Positions 35,359 to 44,718 of a stretch of 64,000 bases of DNA are shown in pieces (the first letter of the stretch is position 1; each line of letters starts with the position of its first letter). The position numbers and the translations under genes were made by a program. Source of the DNA: Streptomyces sp. NRRL F-2664 (GTDB lineage: Bacteria; Actinomycetota; Actinomycetes; Streptomycetales; Streptomycetaceae). The stretch lies in contig NZ_JOFX01000050.1 in the NCBI RefSeq assembly GCF_000719345.1, forward strand, positions 3,326 to 67,325, in the 5' to 3' direction. Below the pieces are notes generated by a model that was not told where the DNA came from, did no database searches, and saw nothing but the letters and a program-made list of their open reading frames with translations.

Positions 35359-36783
35359 ATGGGTAGGACTCTCGCGGAGAAGGTCTGGGACGACCATGTC
35401 GTCCGGCGCGCCGAAGGCGAGCCCGACCTCCTCTTCATCGATCTGCACCTGCTGCACGAGGTGACCAGCCCGCAGGCCTTCGAAGGACTGCGCCAGGCCG
35501 GCCGCACGGTCCGACGCCTCGACCTCACCATCGCGACCGAGGACCACAACACCCCCACCCTCGACATCGACAAGCCGATCGCGGACCCGGTCTCCCGGGC
35601 CCAGCTGGAGACGCTGCGCAAGAACTGCGCCGAGTTCGGCGTCCGCCTGCACCCGCTGGGCGACATCGAGCAGGGCGTCGTCCACGTCGTGGGACCGCAG
35701 CTCGGCCTGACCCAGCCCGGCACCACGGTGGTCTGCGGCGACTCGCACACCTCCACGCACGGTGCCTTCGGCGCACTGGCCTTCGGCATCGGCACCAGCC
35801 AGGTCGAGCACGTGCTGGCCACCCAGACCCTGCCGCTCGCCCGTCCCAGGACGATGGCGATCACCGTCACCGGCGAGCTGGCCGAGGGGGTCACCGCGAA
35901 GGACCTGATCCTGGCGATCATCGCCAAGATCGGCACCGGCGGCGGCCAGGGCTACATCCTGGAGTACCGCGGCGAGGCCATCGAGCGGCTGTCGATGGAA
36001 GCCCGCATGACCATCTGCAACATGTCGATCGAGGCCGGCGCCCGGGCGGGCATGATCGCCCCCGACCGGACCACCTTCGACTACCTCCGGGGCCGCGCCC
36101 ACGCCCCCGTGGGCGAGGACTGGGACGCCGCCGTCGCGTACTGGGAGACCCTGCGCACCGACGAGGACGCGGTCTTCGACGCCGAGGTCGTCATCGACGG
36201 TGCGTCGCTGTCCCCGTTCGTCACCTGGGGCACCAACCCCGGCCAGGGCGCCCCGCTGTCGGCGAACGTCCCCGACCCGGCTTCGTACGAAGACGCTTCG
36301 GAGCGCCTCGCGGCCGAAAAGGCGCTGGAGTACATGGGGTTGAGCGCCGGCCAGCCGCTGCGCGACATCACGGTCGACACCGTCTTCGTAGGCTCCTGCA
36401 CCAACGGCCGCATCGAGGACCTGCGCGCCGTCGCCGGGATCATCGAGGGCCGCAAAGTCGCCGACGGTGTACGGATGCTGGTCGTCCCCGGCTCGGTCCG
36501 CGTCGCCCTCCAGGCGGTGGAGGAGGGGCTGGACAAGGTCTTCAAGGAGGCCGGCGCCGAGTGGCGGCACGCGGGCTGTTCGATGTGCCTGGGCATGAAC
36601 CCCGACCAACTGGCCCCCGGTGAGCGCTCCGCGTCCACCTCCAACCGCAACTTCGAGGGCCGGCAGGGCAAGGGCGGGCGCACCCACCTGGTCTCCCCGC
36701 AGGTGGCCGCCGCCACCGCGGTGCTGGGCCATCTGGCCTCGCCCGCCGACCTGTCCGCCGCCGACGCGACCGCCGGAGTCTGA
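35359..36783 (+). CDS. leuC: 3-isopropylmalate dehydratase large subunit
   Basis: 474-residue aconitase-family subunit that isomerises 2- to 3-isopropylmalate with LeuD. It carries the 4Fe-4S cysteines: [14 protein letters not shown] holds the first, [13 protein letters not shown] the CxxC pair. [24 protein letters not shown] is the signature, with the substrate loop [14 protein letters not shown] 35359 follows GGAGGG at eight bases. It is divergent from ndgR and followed three bases later by leuD, so leuCD is one operon, probably regulated by NdgR. The upstream 180 bases show no Leu-rich leader peptide. Confidence 0.97.
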   Translation: MGRTLAEKVWDDHVVRRAEGEPDLLFIDLHLLHEVTSPQAFEGLRQAGRTVRRLDLTIATEDHNTPTLDIDKPIADPVSRAQLETLRKNCAEFGVRLHPLGDIEQGVVHVVGPQLGLTQPGTTVVCGDSHTSTHGAFGALAFGIGTSQVEHVLATQTLPLARPRTMAITVTGELAEGVTAKDLILAIIAKIGTGGGQGYILEYRGEAIERLSMEARMTICNMSIEAGARAGMIAPDRTTFDYLRGRAHAPVGEDWDAAVAYWETLRTDEDAVFDAEVVIDGASLSPFVTWGTNPGQGAPLSANVPDPASYEDASERLAAEKALEYMGLSAGQPLRDITVDTVFVGSCTNGRIEDLRAVAGIIEGRKVADGVRMLVVPGSVRVALQAVEEGLDKVFKEAGAEWRHAGCSMCLGMNPDQLAPGERSASTSNRNFEGRQGKGGRTHLVSPQVAAATAVLGHLASPADLSAADATAGV

Positions 36784-36786
36784 ATC

Positions 36787-37380
36787 ATGGAAGCCTTCAC
36801 CGTCCACACCGGCCGCGCCGTCCCGCTGCGCCGCAGCAACGTCGACACCGACCAGATCATCCCGGCCCACTGGCTCAAGAAGATCACCCGTGACGGGTTC
36901 GAGGACGGGCTCTTCGAGGCCTGGCGCAAGGACCCGGAGTTCATCACCAACCGCCCCGAGCGCGCCGGCGCGACGGTGCTCGTCGCCGGCCCCGACTTCG
37001 GCACCGGCTCCTCGCGCGAGCACGCCGTCTGGGCCCTGCAGAACTTCGGCTTCAAGACGGTCATCTCCTCCCGCTTCGCCGACATCTTCCGCGGAAACTC
37101 CCTGAAGAACGGCCTGCTGACCGTCGTGCTCCCGCAGGAGACCGTCGAGCGGCTGTGGGAGCTGACCGAGGCGGACCCCACCGCCGAGATCACGGTCGAC
37201 CTGGTCGACCGCCAGGTGCGCGCGGAAGGCGTCGTGGCCGAGTTCGAACTCGACGACAACGCCCGCTGGCGTCTGCTGGAAGGCCTGGACGACATCTCGC
37301 TCACCCTTCAGAACGAAGCGGACATCGCCGCCTACGAAAGCGCCCGGCCGGCCTTCAAGCCGCGCACGATTAAGGCCTGA
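36787..37380 (+). CDS. leuD: 3-isopropylmalate dehydratase small subunit
   Basis: 197 residues. [40 protein letters not shown] (mobile loop) and [17 protein letters not shown] are LeuD motifs; the C-terminal part is the swivelling domain that completes the active site of LeuC. The start lies three bases after the leuC stop. A strong hairpin at 37431-37462 ends the operon. Confidence 0.97.
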   Translation: MEAFTVHTGRAVPLRRSNVDTDQIIPAHWLKKITRDGFEDGLFEAWRKDPEFITNRPERAGATVLVAGPDFGTGSSREHAVWALQNFGFKTVISSRFADIFRGNSLKNGLLTVVLPQETVERLWELTEADPTAEITVDLVDRQVRAEGVVAEFELDDNARWRLLEGLDDISLTLQNEADIAAYESARPAFKPRTIKA

Positions 37381-37430
37381 TTCCTGCCTGATCAGCGCTT
37401 ATTCACCTGCGGGTGATCACGTCGACAACA

Positions 37431-37462
37431 CTGTGCCCCCCGCCTTCGGGCGGGGGGCACAG
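37431..37462 (+). terminator. Terminator of leuCD
   Basis: CTGTGCCCCCCGCC, tetraloop TTCG, GGCGGGGGGCACAG. Perfect 14-bp stem, 50 bases after leuD. Confidence 0.85.
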
Positions 37463-37517
37463 GCGTTTGTTGAGGCCCCGTGAGGCGACAACTCGCCCCA
37501 GATGGCACAATCTGTGC

Positions 37518-37745
37518 ATGGAACGCGACAGTCAACTCGAGCTCTACGAACTCGTCGCGGACCGGCTGAAAGAAGCACACACACGGGTGCGCTCACTGCA
37601 AGTCCCGGAGGGCGTACGGATGGCGCTGTCCCGGAAGCTGTTGGTCGTCACGGCCGCGGCGAAGCATGATCTCGCCGATGCGGCAAGGCGCCTGGACAGG
37701 TTGATGAAGGACCTCGACGAGGGTCGATTCCCTGAAGGCGACTGA
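37518..37745 (+). CDS. Small helical protein of unknown function
   Basis: 75 residues, highly helical and charged: MERDSQLELYELVADRLKEA, then RVRSLQVPEGVRMALSRKLL, ending DLDEGRFPEGD. CACAAT at 37506-37511 ends seven bases before the ATG and no ribosome site is present, so it looks leaderless. It sits between leuCD and hupS, a place where I recall a conserved small Streptomyces hypothetical protein. No function can be assigned. Confidence 0.75.
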   Translation: MERDSQLELYELVADRLKEAHTRVRSLQVPEGVRMALSRKLLVVTAAAKHDLADAARRLDRLMKDLDEGRFPEGD

Positions 37746-37808
37746 TGCGAAGGAACTCCGTAACCGCCTCCGGCGTTGCGGCACTAGGGTGATTAGCCCG
37801 TTTCGTGT

Positions 37809-37837
37809 TTGATTTGCGGTATATATCCGCCTAACGT
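37809..37837 (+). promoter_or_regulatory. hupS promoter
   Basis: TTGATT (37809-37814), 17-base spacer, TAACGT (37832-37837), giving a leader of about 47 bases. The spacer contains GCGG-TATATAT-CCGC, an AT-rich dyad that could be a regulator site. Confidence 0.6.
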
Positions 37838-37889
37838 GCGAAATAAGCTTGAACACATTCGTTCTGGCGATGTCTCCGAAGGGGAAGAC

Positions 37890-38567
37890 GTGAACAAGGC
37901 GCAGCTCGTAGAAGCGATTGCCGACAAGCTGGGCGGCCGCCAGCAGGCCGCGGACGCTGTCGACGCGGTACTGGACGCCATCGTCCGCGCTACCGTCGCA
38001 GGCGACCGGGTCTCGGTCACGGGCTTCGGCTCGTTCGAGAAGGTCGACCGCCCGGCCCGCTACGCCCGTAACCCGCAGACGGGTGAGCGCGTCCGGGTCA
38101 AGAAGACCTCGGTGCCCCGCTTCCGCGCCGGCCAGGGGTTCAAGGACCTGGTCAGCGGCACGAAGAAGCTGCCCAAGGGCGGCGAGGTGTCGGTGAAGAA
38201 GGCCCCGAAGGGCAGCCTGAGCGGCGGTGCCTCCGCGACGGTCAAGAAGGCCGCCGCGAAGAAGGCCACCACCGCCAAGAAGGCCGCCGCGAAGTCCACG
38301 ACGGCGAAGAAGACCACGGCGAAGAAGACTACGGCGACCGCCAAGAAGACGGCCGTGAAGAGCACGGGCGCGGCGAAGAAGACGACCGCCGCCGCCAAGA
38401 AGACCACCACCGCCAAGAAGGCCCCGGCGGCGGCGAAGAAGACCACCGCCACCGCGAAGAAGACCGCCCCGGCGGCCAAGAAGGCCACCGCGGCGACGAA
38501 GGCGCCGGCCAAGAAGACGGCGACCCGCAAGGCCACCGCGAAGAAGACCACCGCCCGCAAGAAGTAG
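37890..38567 (+). CDS. hupS: HupS: HU protein with histone-like Lys/Ala tail
   Basis: 225 residues from GTG 37890 behind AAGGGGAAG. Residues 1-95 are a complete HU domain (NKAQLVEAIADKLGG, VSVTGFGSFEKVDR, ARNPQTGERVRVKKTSVPRF). The rest is a tail of repeated AAKK/TAKK blocks like eukaryotic H1. Streptomycetes carry this long HU as the spore-associated nucleoid protein HupS besides a short HU. The tail DNA is a string of degenerate AAGAAG-containing repeats, so its length may vary between strains or be affected by sequencing slippage. Confidence 0.93.
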   Translation: MNKAQLVEAIADKLGGRQQAADAVDAVLDAIVRATVAGDRVSVTGFGSFEKVDRPARYARNPQTGERVRVKKTSVPRFRAGQGFKDLVSGTKKLPKGGEVSVKKAPKGSLSGGASATVKKAAAKKATTAKKAAAKSTTAKKTTAKKTTATAKKTAVKSTGAAKKTTAAAKKTTTAKKAPAAAKKTTATAKKTAPAAKKATAATKAPAKKTATRKATAKKTTARKK

Positions 38568-38587
38568 GGGCACGAGTCACACACGCC

Positions 38588-38620
38588 GGGCCGGCTTCCC
38601 TCCTCCGGGGAAGCCGGCCC
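38588..38620. terminator. Terminator between convergent hupS and cofC
   Basis: GGGCCGGCTTCCC (38588-38600), 7-base loop, GGGAAGCCGGCCC (38608-38620). Perfect stem usable in both directions. Confidence 0.8.
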
Positions 38621-38663
38621 GCGGTGCGCTCAGGGGGCGCCCGCCGTGCGGAAGGCCGGGAGG

Positions 38664-38867
38664 TCAGAAGGTCTGCAGCGTGATCAGGGTGATCCGCAGG
38701 TCCGCGCCCTTGCCGTCCGTCTCGATCCGGACCCGCTGTCCGGGACGCAGCAGCCGCAGACCGCCCGCGTCGAAGGCCGGCGCCTCGAAGGGCACCGGGG
38801 TGCCGTCGTCCAGCAGCACACTGCCGCTGCGGGTCTGGGAGTCGTACGTGTACGCGGTCGCCTGCAT
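38664..38867 (-). CDS. Possible independent 67-aa protein inside the cofC frame
   Basis: ATG 38867 lies exactly seven bases after TACAGT (minus strand, 38879-38874), the geometry of leaderless promoters elsewhere in this window. The product (MQATAYTYDSQTRSGSVLLD, then DGTPVPFEAPAF, RLLRPGQRVRIETDG, ITLITLQTF) looks like a small beta-barrel of cold-shock/OB type. It is in frame with cofC, so it may exist as a fusion tail, a separate protein, or both. I remember similar stand-alone proteins in Streptomyces; not checkable here. Confidence 0.5.
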   Translation of the reverse strand: MQATAYTYDSQTRSGSVLLDDGTPVPFEAPAFDAGGLRLLRPGQRVRIETDGKGADLRITLITLQTF

Positions 38868-39467
38868 ACCCGCACTGTATCGGGCGGTGTGGAGCCCCAC
38901 ACCGAGGGCGAGCGCCGTCCGCAGATCCGCCGCCGTGTCCACGTCCCGGCGCACGCTGTCCACGTCCGTCAATGCGATCTCCACCGCTCCCGAGGCGGAA
39001 TGCCGGGCCCGCGACGGGCCCCCGAAGGACGGGGCCAATTCCACACCCGGCGCTGCGGAAAGCAGAGTCGTCCCGATTCCGGCCGCATCCGCCAGAAATG
39101 CCCGCGGAAATGCCGAGGCGTTTTCGAGCACGCGTAGCAATTCCCCGGGCCGCAGCGCCGGCAGGTCGGCGTTCATCGCCGCGACCGCGCCGCCGGGACG
39201 TCCCGCGCGCGCCGCGCGGGCGCCGTGCGCCAGCGCCGCGTTGAGACCGGCCCCCGGGGTGTCCGCGACGATCCGCGCCCCCAGCCCGGCCAGTTCCCGG
39301 CCGGCGCCGGCGTCGTCCGTGACGACCACCACATCCGCGACCGCGGCGCAGGCCAGCGCCCCTGCGACGGTGTCCTGGGCGAAGGCCAGGGCGAGCCCCG
39401 GACGGGAGGCCCCGACGGCCGCCGCGAGCCGGCTCTTGGCCACCGACAGGGGCTTCAGCGGGACCAC
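38664..39467 (-). CDS. cofC: CofC 2-phospholactate guanylyltransferase with extra C-terminal segment
   Basis: Guanylyltransferase of coenzyme F420 synthesis (CofC/FbiD type). VPLKPLSVAKSRLAA, VVVVTDDAGAG, GLNAALAHGA, AAMNADLPALRPGEL, LLSAAPGVELAPSFGGPSR and DVDTAADLRTALALGVG match the nucleotidyltransferase core (first 200 residues). Homology begins two or three residues upstream of the first usable start, GTG 39467, so the true start is unclear. The frame then continues into a 67-residue segment (MQATAYTYDSQTRSGSVLLD through ITLITLQTF) that relatives probably encode separately; it has its own ATG at 38867, seven bases after a TACAGT box. No stop separates the two. Confidence 0.8.
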   Translation of the reverse strand: MVPLKPLSVAKSRLAAAVGASRPGLALAFAQDTVAGALACAAVADVVVVTDDAGAGRELAGLGARIVADTPGAGLNAALAHGARAARAGRPGGAVAAMNADLPALRPGELLRVLENASAFPRAFLADAAGIGTTLLSAAPGVELAPSFGGPSRARHSASGAVEIALTDVDSVRRDVDTAADLRTALALGVGLHTARYSAGMQATAYTYDSQTRSGSVLLDDGTPVPFEAPAFDAGGLRLLRPGQRVRIETDGKGADLRITLITLQTF

Positions 39468-39715
39468 CAGACTCCAGACCGCGTTCGTGGCGGCCCCCTT
39501 CCCCTCCGGTGCGCACCGGTCCCTGCCCGCACGGAGGTCGGGTCATGGCCGGGTCATGTGTCGTCCCATTGTCGCTCCCGCCCGGGCAGCCCGGGAGCCC
39601 GGCGGTCCGAGCGGGGCGTACGGTGTTCTCGACAGAGGCCGGGCCCGGGGTGACACTTGTCCGGCCGACGACGAGGTGCCCCAGCCGCGCACCGGTCCTA
39701 GAGGAAGGTGTCCGA

Positions 39716-40468
39716 GTGTCCCGCCGCAGAATCGGCTTCTGGTACCGCCTGGCGGCGGTCATCGCAAAACCGCCGCTGGTGGTGCTGTTCAAGCGGGACT
39801 GGCGGGGAATGGAGCACATTCCGGCCGAGGGCGGCTTTATCACCGCCGTCAATCACAACTCGTATCTGGACCCGCTCTCCTACGCGCACTTCCAGTACAA
39901 CAGCGGCCGGGTGCCCCGATTGCTCGCCAAGGCCGCCCTCTTCAAGGTCCCCTTTGTCGGGTCGATCCTCCGCGGCAGCGGACAGATCCCCGTCTACCGG
40001 GAGACCACCAACGCCCTGGACGCATTCCGGGCCGCCGTCGACGCCATCGAGCGCGGCGAATGCGTCGCCTTCTACCCCGAGGGCACGCTGACCCGGGATC
40101 CCGACATGTGGCCGATGGCCGGCAAGACCGGTGTCGCCCGCGTCGCGCTGATCACGAGGGCGCCCGTCATTCCGGTGGCGCAGTGGGGTGCCAACCTCGC
40201 CATGCCGCCGTACGCCAAGGAGAACAAGGTCCGGCTCTTCCCCCGCAAGACCCTCCAGGTGCTCGCCGGACCGCCGGTCGACCTCTCGGCCTACTACGAC
40301 CGGGAACCCACCCCGGACGTCCTCAAGGAGGCCACCGAGACCATCATGGCGGCCGTCACCCGGCTCCTGGAGGAGGTGCGGGGCGAGACCGCGCCCGACC
40401 AGCCGTACGACCATCGCAACGCCAGGGCGGAACAGCGGCGCAAGGCCGCGGGGGAGGGCATGAAGTGA
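39716..40468 (+). CDS. plsC: 1-acyl-sn-glycerol-3-phosphate acyltransferase
   Basis: 250 residues from GTG 39716, with GAGGAAGG seven bases upstream. AVNHNSYLDPLSYAHF is the HX4D catalytic motif and FYPEGTLTRDPDMWPMAGKTG the phosphate-binding block; APVIPVAQWG is the usual third motif. It makes phosphatidic acid for membrane lipids. The stop overlaps the gpsA start by four bases (GTGA), giving a lipid-precursor pair: glycerol-3-phosphate supply and its acylation. Confidence 0.93.
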   Translation: MSRRRIGFWYRLAAVIAKPPLVVLFKRDWRGMEHIPAEGGFITAVNHNSYLDPLSYAHFQYNSGRVPRLLAKAALFKVPFVGSILRGSGQIPVYRETTNALDAFRAAVDAIERGECVAFYPEGTLTRDPDMWPMAGKTGVARVALITRAPVIPVAQWGANLAMPPYAKENKVRLFPRKTLQVLAGPPVDLSAYYDREPTPDVLKEATETIMAAVTRLLEEVRGETAPDQPYDHRNARAEQRRKAAGEGMK

Positions 40469-41475
40469 CACGTCCCATCAAGGCGACCGTCTTCGGAACA
40501 GGCTCCTGGGGCACGGCCTTCGCCATCGTGCTCGCCGACGCCGGCTGCGAGGTGACCCTCTGGGGCCGCCGCCGCGAGGTCGTCGACGCCATCAACACGA
40601 CCCGGACCAACCCGGACTACTTCCCGGACGTCGAACTGCCCGCGAACATCCGGGCCGCCCACGAGCCGGCCGAGGCCGCGGCGGGCGCCGATTTCACCGT
40701 CCTGGCCGTCCCCTCCCAGACCCTCCGCGACAACCTCGCCGCCTGGGCCCCGCTGCTGGCCCCGGACACGGTGCTCGTCTCCCTCATGAAGGGCATCGAA
40801 CTGGGCACCGCGAAGCGGATGAGCGAGGTCATCGAGGAGGTGGCCAAGGTCCCCGCCGAGCGGATCGCCGTCGTCACCGGCCCCAACCTGGCCGCAGAGA
40901 TCGCCGCCCGCCAGCCCGCCGCCTCCGTCGTCGCCTGCGTGGACGAGGCCGTCGCCCAGCGCCTCCAGGCCGCCTGCCACACCCCCTACTTCCGCCCGTA
41001 CACCAGCACGGACGTCATCGGCTGCGAGCTCGGCGGCGCCGTGAAGAACGTCATCGGCCTCGCCGTCGGCATCGCGGACGGCATGGGCCTCGGCGACAAC
41101 ACCAAGGGCTCGCTCATCACCCGGGGCCTCGCCGAAGCGACCCGCCTGGGCGTGGCCATGGGCGCCGACCCGCTGACCTTCTCCGGCCTGGCGGGTCTCG
41201 GCGACCTCGTCGCCACCTGCTCCTCGCCGCTCTCCCGGAACCACACCTTCGGCACCAACCTCGGCCGCGGGATGACCCTGGAGGAGACCATCGCGGTCAC
41301 CCGGCAGACGGCCGAGGGGGTCAAGTCCTGCCAGTCCGTGGCCGATCTCGCGGGCCGGCACGGGGTGGACATGCCCATCACCGAGACCGTCGTCGACATC
41401 GTCCACCACGGCAAGCCCACCCTCGTGGCCCTGAAGGAGCTGATGGGCCGCAGCGCCAAACCGGAACGTCGCTGA
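40465..41475 (+). CDS. gpsA: NAD(P)-dependent glycerol-3-phosphate dehydrogenase
   Basis: 336 residues. ATVFGTGSWGTAFAIVLADAG is the NAD-binding Rossmann motif, then LMKGIELGT, VVTGPNLAAEIAARQPAASVV, ELGGAVKNVIGLAVGIADG (catalytic Lys), and FSGLAGLGDLVATCSSPLSRN. It reduces dihydroxyacetone phosphate to glycerol-3-phosphate. The start GTG overlaps plsC, and ddlA follows after about 40 bases. Confidence 0.97.
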   Translation: MTRPIKATVFGTGSWGTAFAIVLADAGCEVTLWGRRREVVDAINTTRTNPDYFPDVELPANIRAAHEPAEAAAGADFTVLAVPSQTLRDNLAAWAPLLAPDTVLVSLMKGIELGTAKRMSEVIEEVAKVPAERIAVVTGPNLAAEIAARQPAASVVACVDEAVAQRLQAACHTPYFRPYTSTDVIGCELGGAVKNVIGLAVGIADGMGLGDNTKGSLITRGLAEATRLGVAMGADPLTFSGLAGLGDLVATCSSPLSRNHTFGTNLGRGMTLEETIAVTRQTAEGVKSCQSVADLAGRHGVDMPITETVVDIVHHGKPTLVALKELMGRSAKPERR

Positions 41476-41514
41476 CACCTTTCCGGACGCATGAGCGGGT
41501 ACTCTCATGCCGAT

Positions 41515-42672
41515 ATGAGCAGCGAGAACCTCCCCCAGACCCCTGAGCAGCAGGGCCGCAAGCCCCGCGTGGCCGTCGTGTTCGGCGGCCGCAGCTCGGA
41601 ACACGCCATCTCGGTCGTCACGGCGGGCGCCGTCCTGCGCTCCATCGACCGGTCCAAGTACGAGGTGCTGCCCATCGGCATCACCACGGACGGCCGATGG
41701 GCGCTGACCGCCGACGAGCCCGCGCGGATGGCCATCGCAGACCGCAGGCTCCCGAGCGTCGAGGAGCTCGCCGAGTCCGAGGACGGCGCCGTCGTGCTCT
41801 CGGTCGACCCGGCCAGCCGCCAGGTCGTCTACACCGAGCCGGGCGCGGTCCCGAAGGCCCTGGGCGAGGTCGACGTCGTCTTCCCCGTGCTCCACGGGCC
41901 CTACGGCGAGGACGGCACCCTCCAGGGCCTCCTGGAGCTCTCCGGCATCCCGTACGTCGGCTCGGGCGTCCTCGCCTCGGCCGTCGGACAGGACAAGGAC
42001 TACATGAAGCGGGTGTTCACGTCCTTCGGGCTGAGCGTCGGCCCGTACGTGACCATCCGCCCGCGTGAGTGGGAGGCCGACCGGGACGCCGCCCGGGCCC
42101 GGATCCTGGACTTCGCCGGCGAGCACGGCTGGCCGCTCTTCGTGAAGCCCGCCCGGGCCGGCTCCTCCATCGGCATCACCAAGGTCGACGACGCCTCCGG
42201 CCTCGACGCCGCCGTCAAGGAGGCCCGCCGCCACGACCCGAAGATCATCGTGGAGGCGCTGCTGCGCGGCCGCGAGATCGAGTGCGGCGTCCTGGAGTTC
42301 GAGGACGGTCCGCGCGCGAGCGTGCCCGCCGAGATCCCGCCGGTGTCCAGCCACGACTTCTACGACTTCGAGGCGAAGTACATCGACTCCGCCTCCGGGA
42401 TCGTGCCCGCGCCGCTCACCCCGGAGCAGACCGCCGAGGTCCGGCGGCTCGCGATCGAGGCCTTCGAGGCCGCGTCCTGCGAGGGCCTCGTGCGCGCCGA
42501 CTTCTTCCTCACCGAGGACGGCGAGTTCGTCATCAACGAGATCAACACGATGCCCGGTTTCACGCCGATCTCGATGTACCCGCTGATGTGGGAGAAGACG
42601 GGCATCGCGTACCCGGAGCTGGTGGACCGCCTGATCCAGGCCGCCCTGCGCCGCTCCACCGGGCTGCGCTAG
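41515..42672 (+). CDS. ddlA: D-alanine-D-alanine ligase
   Basis: ATP-grasp ligase for peptidoglycan precursor synthesis. I use ATG 41515 (385 aa, MSSENLPQ), the start I recall for Streptomyces DdlA; a frame from 41491 would add eight residues. Motifs: AVVFGGRSSEHAISV, VLHGPYGEDGTLQGLLEL, VGSGVLASAVGQDKDYMK, FVKPARAGSSIGI, EALLRGREIECGVLEF and FVINEINTMPGFTPISMYP. A TACTCT box lies ten bases before the ATG and there is no ribosome site. The Tyr in the IDSASGIVPAP region context suggests a D-Ala rather than D-Lac ligase, but this is not decisive. Confidence 0.96.
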   Translation: MSSENLPQTPEQQGRKPRVAVVFGGRSSEHAISVVTAGAVLRSIDRSKYEVLPIGITTDGRWALTADEPARMAIADRRLPSVEELAESEDGAVVLSVDPASRQVVYTEPGAVPKALGEVDVVFPVLHGPYGEDGTLQGLLELSGIPYVGSGVLASAVGQDKDYMKRVFTSFGLSVGPYVTIRPREWEADRDAARARILDFAGEHGWPLFVKPARAGSSIGITKVDDASGLDAAVKEARRHDPKIIVEALLRGREIECGVLEFEDGPRASVPAEIPPVSSHDFYDFEAKYIDSASGIVPAPLTPEQTAEVRRLAIEAFEAASCEGLVRADFFLTEDGEFVINEINTMPGFTPISMYPLMWEKTGIAYPELVDRLIQAALRRSTGLR

Positions 42673-42681
42673 CCCCCCGTA

Positions 42682-42731
42682 CGCCGCCGCCCGCCGGACG
42701 CCCTGGGGAGGGCGGCCGGCGGGCGGCGGCG
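42682..42731. terminator. Hairpin between convergent ddlA and the DUF3515 gene
   Basis: CGCCGCCGCCCGCCGG (42682-42697) pairs with CCGGCGGGCGGCGGCG (42716-42731) over an 18-base, itself partly paired loop. Confidence 0.75.
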
Positions 42732-42740
42732 TGCCGGAAC

Positions 42741-43235
42741 TCAGTAGGAGGAGATGCCCTCCGGCACGGTCGCGGCGATCGCCGTGGACAGGCCGACGAG
42801 CATCCCCGCGTCCGTGGCATGCTCCTTGTCGACCCGGACCTCCGTGTACGCCAGCCGCATACCGGTGGTGAAACGGAAGCCGTCGTCACCGAGCTTCTCC
42901 AGCATCCAGGCCACACCGTTGACATGGACGCCCTCCTGCTTCGGATCACGCATGCGGGGGGGCTGGGCGATCCCGCACCGCAGTACGATCGCCGAGCCGC
43001 CCCACGAGGCGGTCAGGTCGGACTCCGGTTCGGTCCGGGTCCGCGCCAGGCCGGCCACCGTCTCCGGGAGCTCCTCGTGCAGCGCCGCACAGAATCCCGC
43101 GACGTCGGACGGCGGCGGGGGCGGCGGTTCCACCCGGGCTTCGGCACCGCCCGGGGAGCACGCCGCCAGGACGGACACGGCCAGGGCGGCGGGCATGGCC
43201 AGGACACGGAGCGGCCGGCGGTGGAGGGACATCAC
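42741..43235 (-). CDS. DUF3515 lipoprotein
   Basis: 164 residues. The N-terminus MMSLHRRPLRVLAMPAALAV is followed by the lipobox SVLAAC, so the mature protein is lipid-anchored at a Cys near residue 26. The rest (FCAALHEELPETVAGLAR, ASWGGSAIVLRCGI, WMLEKLGDDGFRFTT) matches the DUF3515 family of actinobacteria. GTG 43235 lies exactly seven bases after a TACTCT box, so the message is probably leaderless; an ATG follows as codon two. Function unknown; genes of this family usually lie between ddl and thiL. Confidence 0.85.
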   Translation of the reverse strand: MMSLHRRPLRVLAMPAALAVSVLAACSPGGAEARVEPPPPPPSDVAGFCAALHEELPETVAGLARTRTEPESDLTASWGGSAIVLRCGIAQPPRMRDPKQEGVHVNGVAWMLEKLGDDGFRFTTGMRLAYTEVRVDKEHATDAGMLVGLSTAIAATVPEGISSY

Positions 43236-43255
43236 CGGCCAAGAGTAGACGGGGG

Positions 43256-43489
43256 CTACAGATGGACCACGGGGCAGGTCAGGGTGCGGGTGATCCCCTC
43301 CACCTGCTGGACCTTGGCGACCACCATGCGGCCGAGCTCGTCCACGGTGTCGGCCTGGGCGCGCACGATCACGTCGTACGGCCCCGTCACGTCCTCGGCC
43401 TGGATCACCCCCGGGATCTGGCCGATGGACTCGGCGACGAACGACGCCTTGCCCACTTCGGTCTGGATGAGGATGTACGCCTGTACCAC
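43256..43489 (-). CDS. Stand-alone Lrp/AsnC ligand-binding (RAM) domain protein
   Basis: 77 residues, a complete alpha-beta ferredoxin-like RAM domain without any helix-turn-helix: VQAYILIQTEVGKASFVAES, GVIQAEDVTGPYDVIVRAQA, ELGRMVVAKVQQVEGITRTL. GTG 43489 is behind GGAGG. Single-domain SraA-like proteins of this kind bind amino acids and may modulate full-length Lrp partners. It lies 20 bases upstream of the DUF3515 gene in the same direction. Confidence 0.9.
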   Translation of the reverse strand: MVQAYILIQTEVGKASFVAESIGQIPGVIQAEDVTGPYDVIVRAQADTVDELGRMVVAKVQQVEGITRTLTCPVVHL

Positions 43490-43734
43490 GGAACCTCCAG
43501 GGCGGCCACGAGGGTCATTTCCCCTAGTCTTCGGGTGGACCCCACACGATGGTCAGGGCCGGGGGAAGAAGGGACGCCACGGTACCGCGTCGCCGTGCGC
43601 CACGGGGAGACCTGCGGGCCCGGCGCCACGCACAGCGGGGCGTGCGGAGAGCAGAAGTTGACGTATCTGTTGACGGTACCCAGAGCTGTGACGGCTCGCG
43701 ACCGCAAGCGGACTGGGCAAGAAGGGGCACAGCG

Positions 43735-44718
43735 ATGAAGGGCACTGTCGGCGAGCTGGGGGAGTTCGGGCTGATCAGGGAGCTCACCTCACGGCTCACC
43801 ACCACCCCGGCGGTCCGGCTCGGACCCGGCGACGACGCCGCGGTGGTCTCGGCCCCCGACCGACGGGTCGTGGCCAGCACCGACATCCTGCTGGAGGGCC
43901 GGCACTTCCGGCGGGACTGGTCCACGGCCTACGACGTCGGCCGCAAGGCCGCCGCACAGAACCTCGCGGACATCGCGGCCATGGGAGCCGTGCCGACCGC
44001 ACTGCTCCTCGGCCTCGTCGTACCCGCCGAACTCCCGGTCACCTGGCCCACCGAGCTGATGGACGGCATCCGTGACGAGTGCCAGGTAGCCGGCGCCGCC
44101 GTGGTCGGCGGAGACGTGGTGCGCGGAGACACCATCACCGTCTCGATCACCGCCCTCGGCGACCTGCGCAACCACGAGCCCGTCCTGCGCTCCGGAGCCC
44201 AGCCCGGCGACGTCGTCGCCGTCACCGGCTGGCTCGGCTGGTCCGCCGCCGGCTTCGCCGTGCTCTCGCGCGGCTTCCGTTCCCCGCGGGCCTTCGTCGA
44301 GGCCCACCGGCGCCCCGAGCCGCCCTACCACGCCGGTCCCGCGGCCGCCGGACTCGGCGCCAGCGCCATGACCGACGTCAGCGACGGTCTGATCGCCGAC
44401 CTCGGGCACATCGCCGAGGCCAGCAAGGTCCGTATCGACCTGCGCTCGGCCGCCGTCGACATCCCGACCCAGATGCACGACATCGGGCAGGCCGTCGGCG
44501 TGGACCCGCTGCAGTGGGTGCTCACCGGGGGAGAGGACCACGCGATCGTCGCCACCTTCCCGCCCGACGTGAAGCTGCCGGCCCGCTGGAAGGTCATCGG
44601 CGAGGTCCTCAACCGCTCCGCGCTGCCCCAGGTGACCGTCGACGGCGCCCCCTGGACCAGCACCGGCGGCTGGGACCACTTCGGGGCCGACCCGGCCGCC
44701 CAGGACGGCTCCCTGTGA
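43735..44718 (+). CDS. thiL: Thiamine-monophosphate kinase
   Basis: 327 residues from ATG 43735, with GAAGGGG seven bases upstream. [40 protein letters not shown] (metal/ATP site), VGGDVVRGD and [19 protein letters not shown] are ThiL signatures. It phosphorylates thiamine monophosphate to thiamine diphosphate. It overlaps thiD by four bases (GTGA), so translation is coupled. Confidence 0.96.
   Translation: MKGTVGELGEFGLIRELTSRLTTTPAVRLGPGDDAAVVSAPDRRVVASTDILLEGRHFRRDWSTAYDVGRKAAAQNLADIAAMGAVPTALLLGLVVPAELPVTWPTELMDGIRDECQVAGAAVVGGDVVRGDTITVSITALGDLRNHEPVLRSGAQPGDVVAVTGWLGWSAAGFAVLSRGFRSPRAFVEAHRRPEPPYHAGPAAAGLGASAMTDVSDGLIADLGHIAEASKVRIDLRSAAVDIPTQMHDIGQAVGVDPLQWVLTGGEDHAIVATFPPDVKLPARWKVIGEVLNRSALPQVTVDGAPWTSTGGWDHFGADPAAQDGSL

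Noticed and set aside
38200..38567. Possible CRISPR-like or satellite array in the hupS tail
   Set aside because: The repeats are degenerate codons for Lys/Ala/Thr blocks with no spacers; they encode the known histone-like tail.
42682..42731. Inverted repeat as a transposon end
   Set aside because: There is no transposase and no target duplication; it lies between two convergent stops and fits a terminator.
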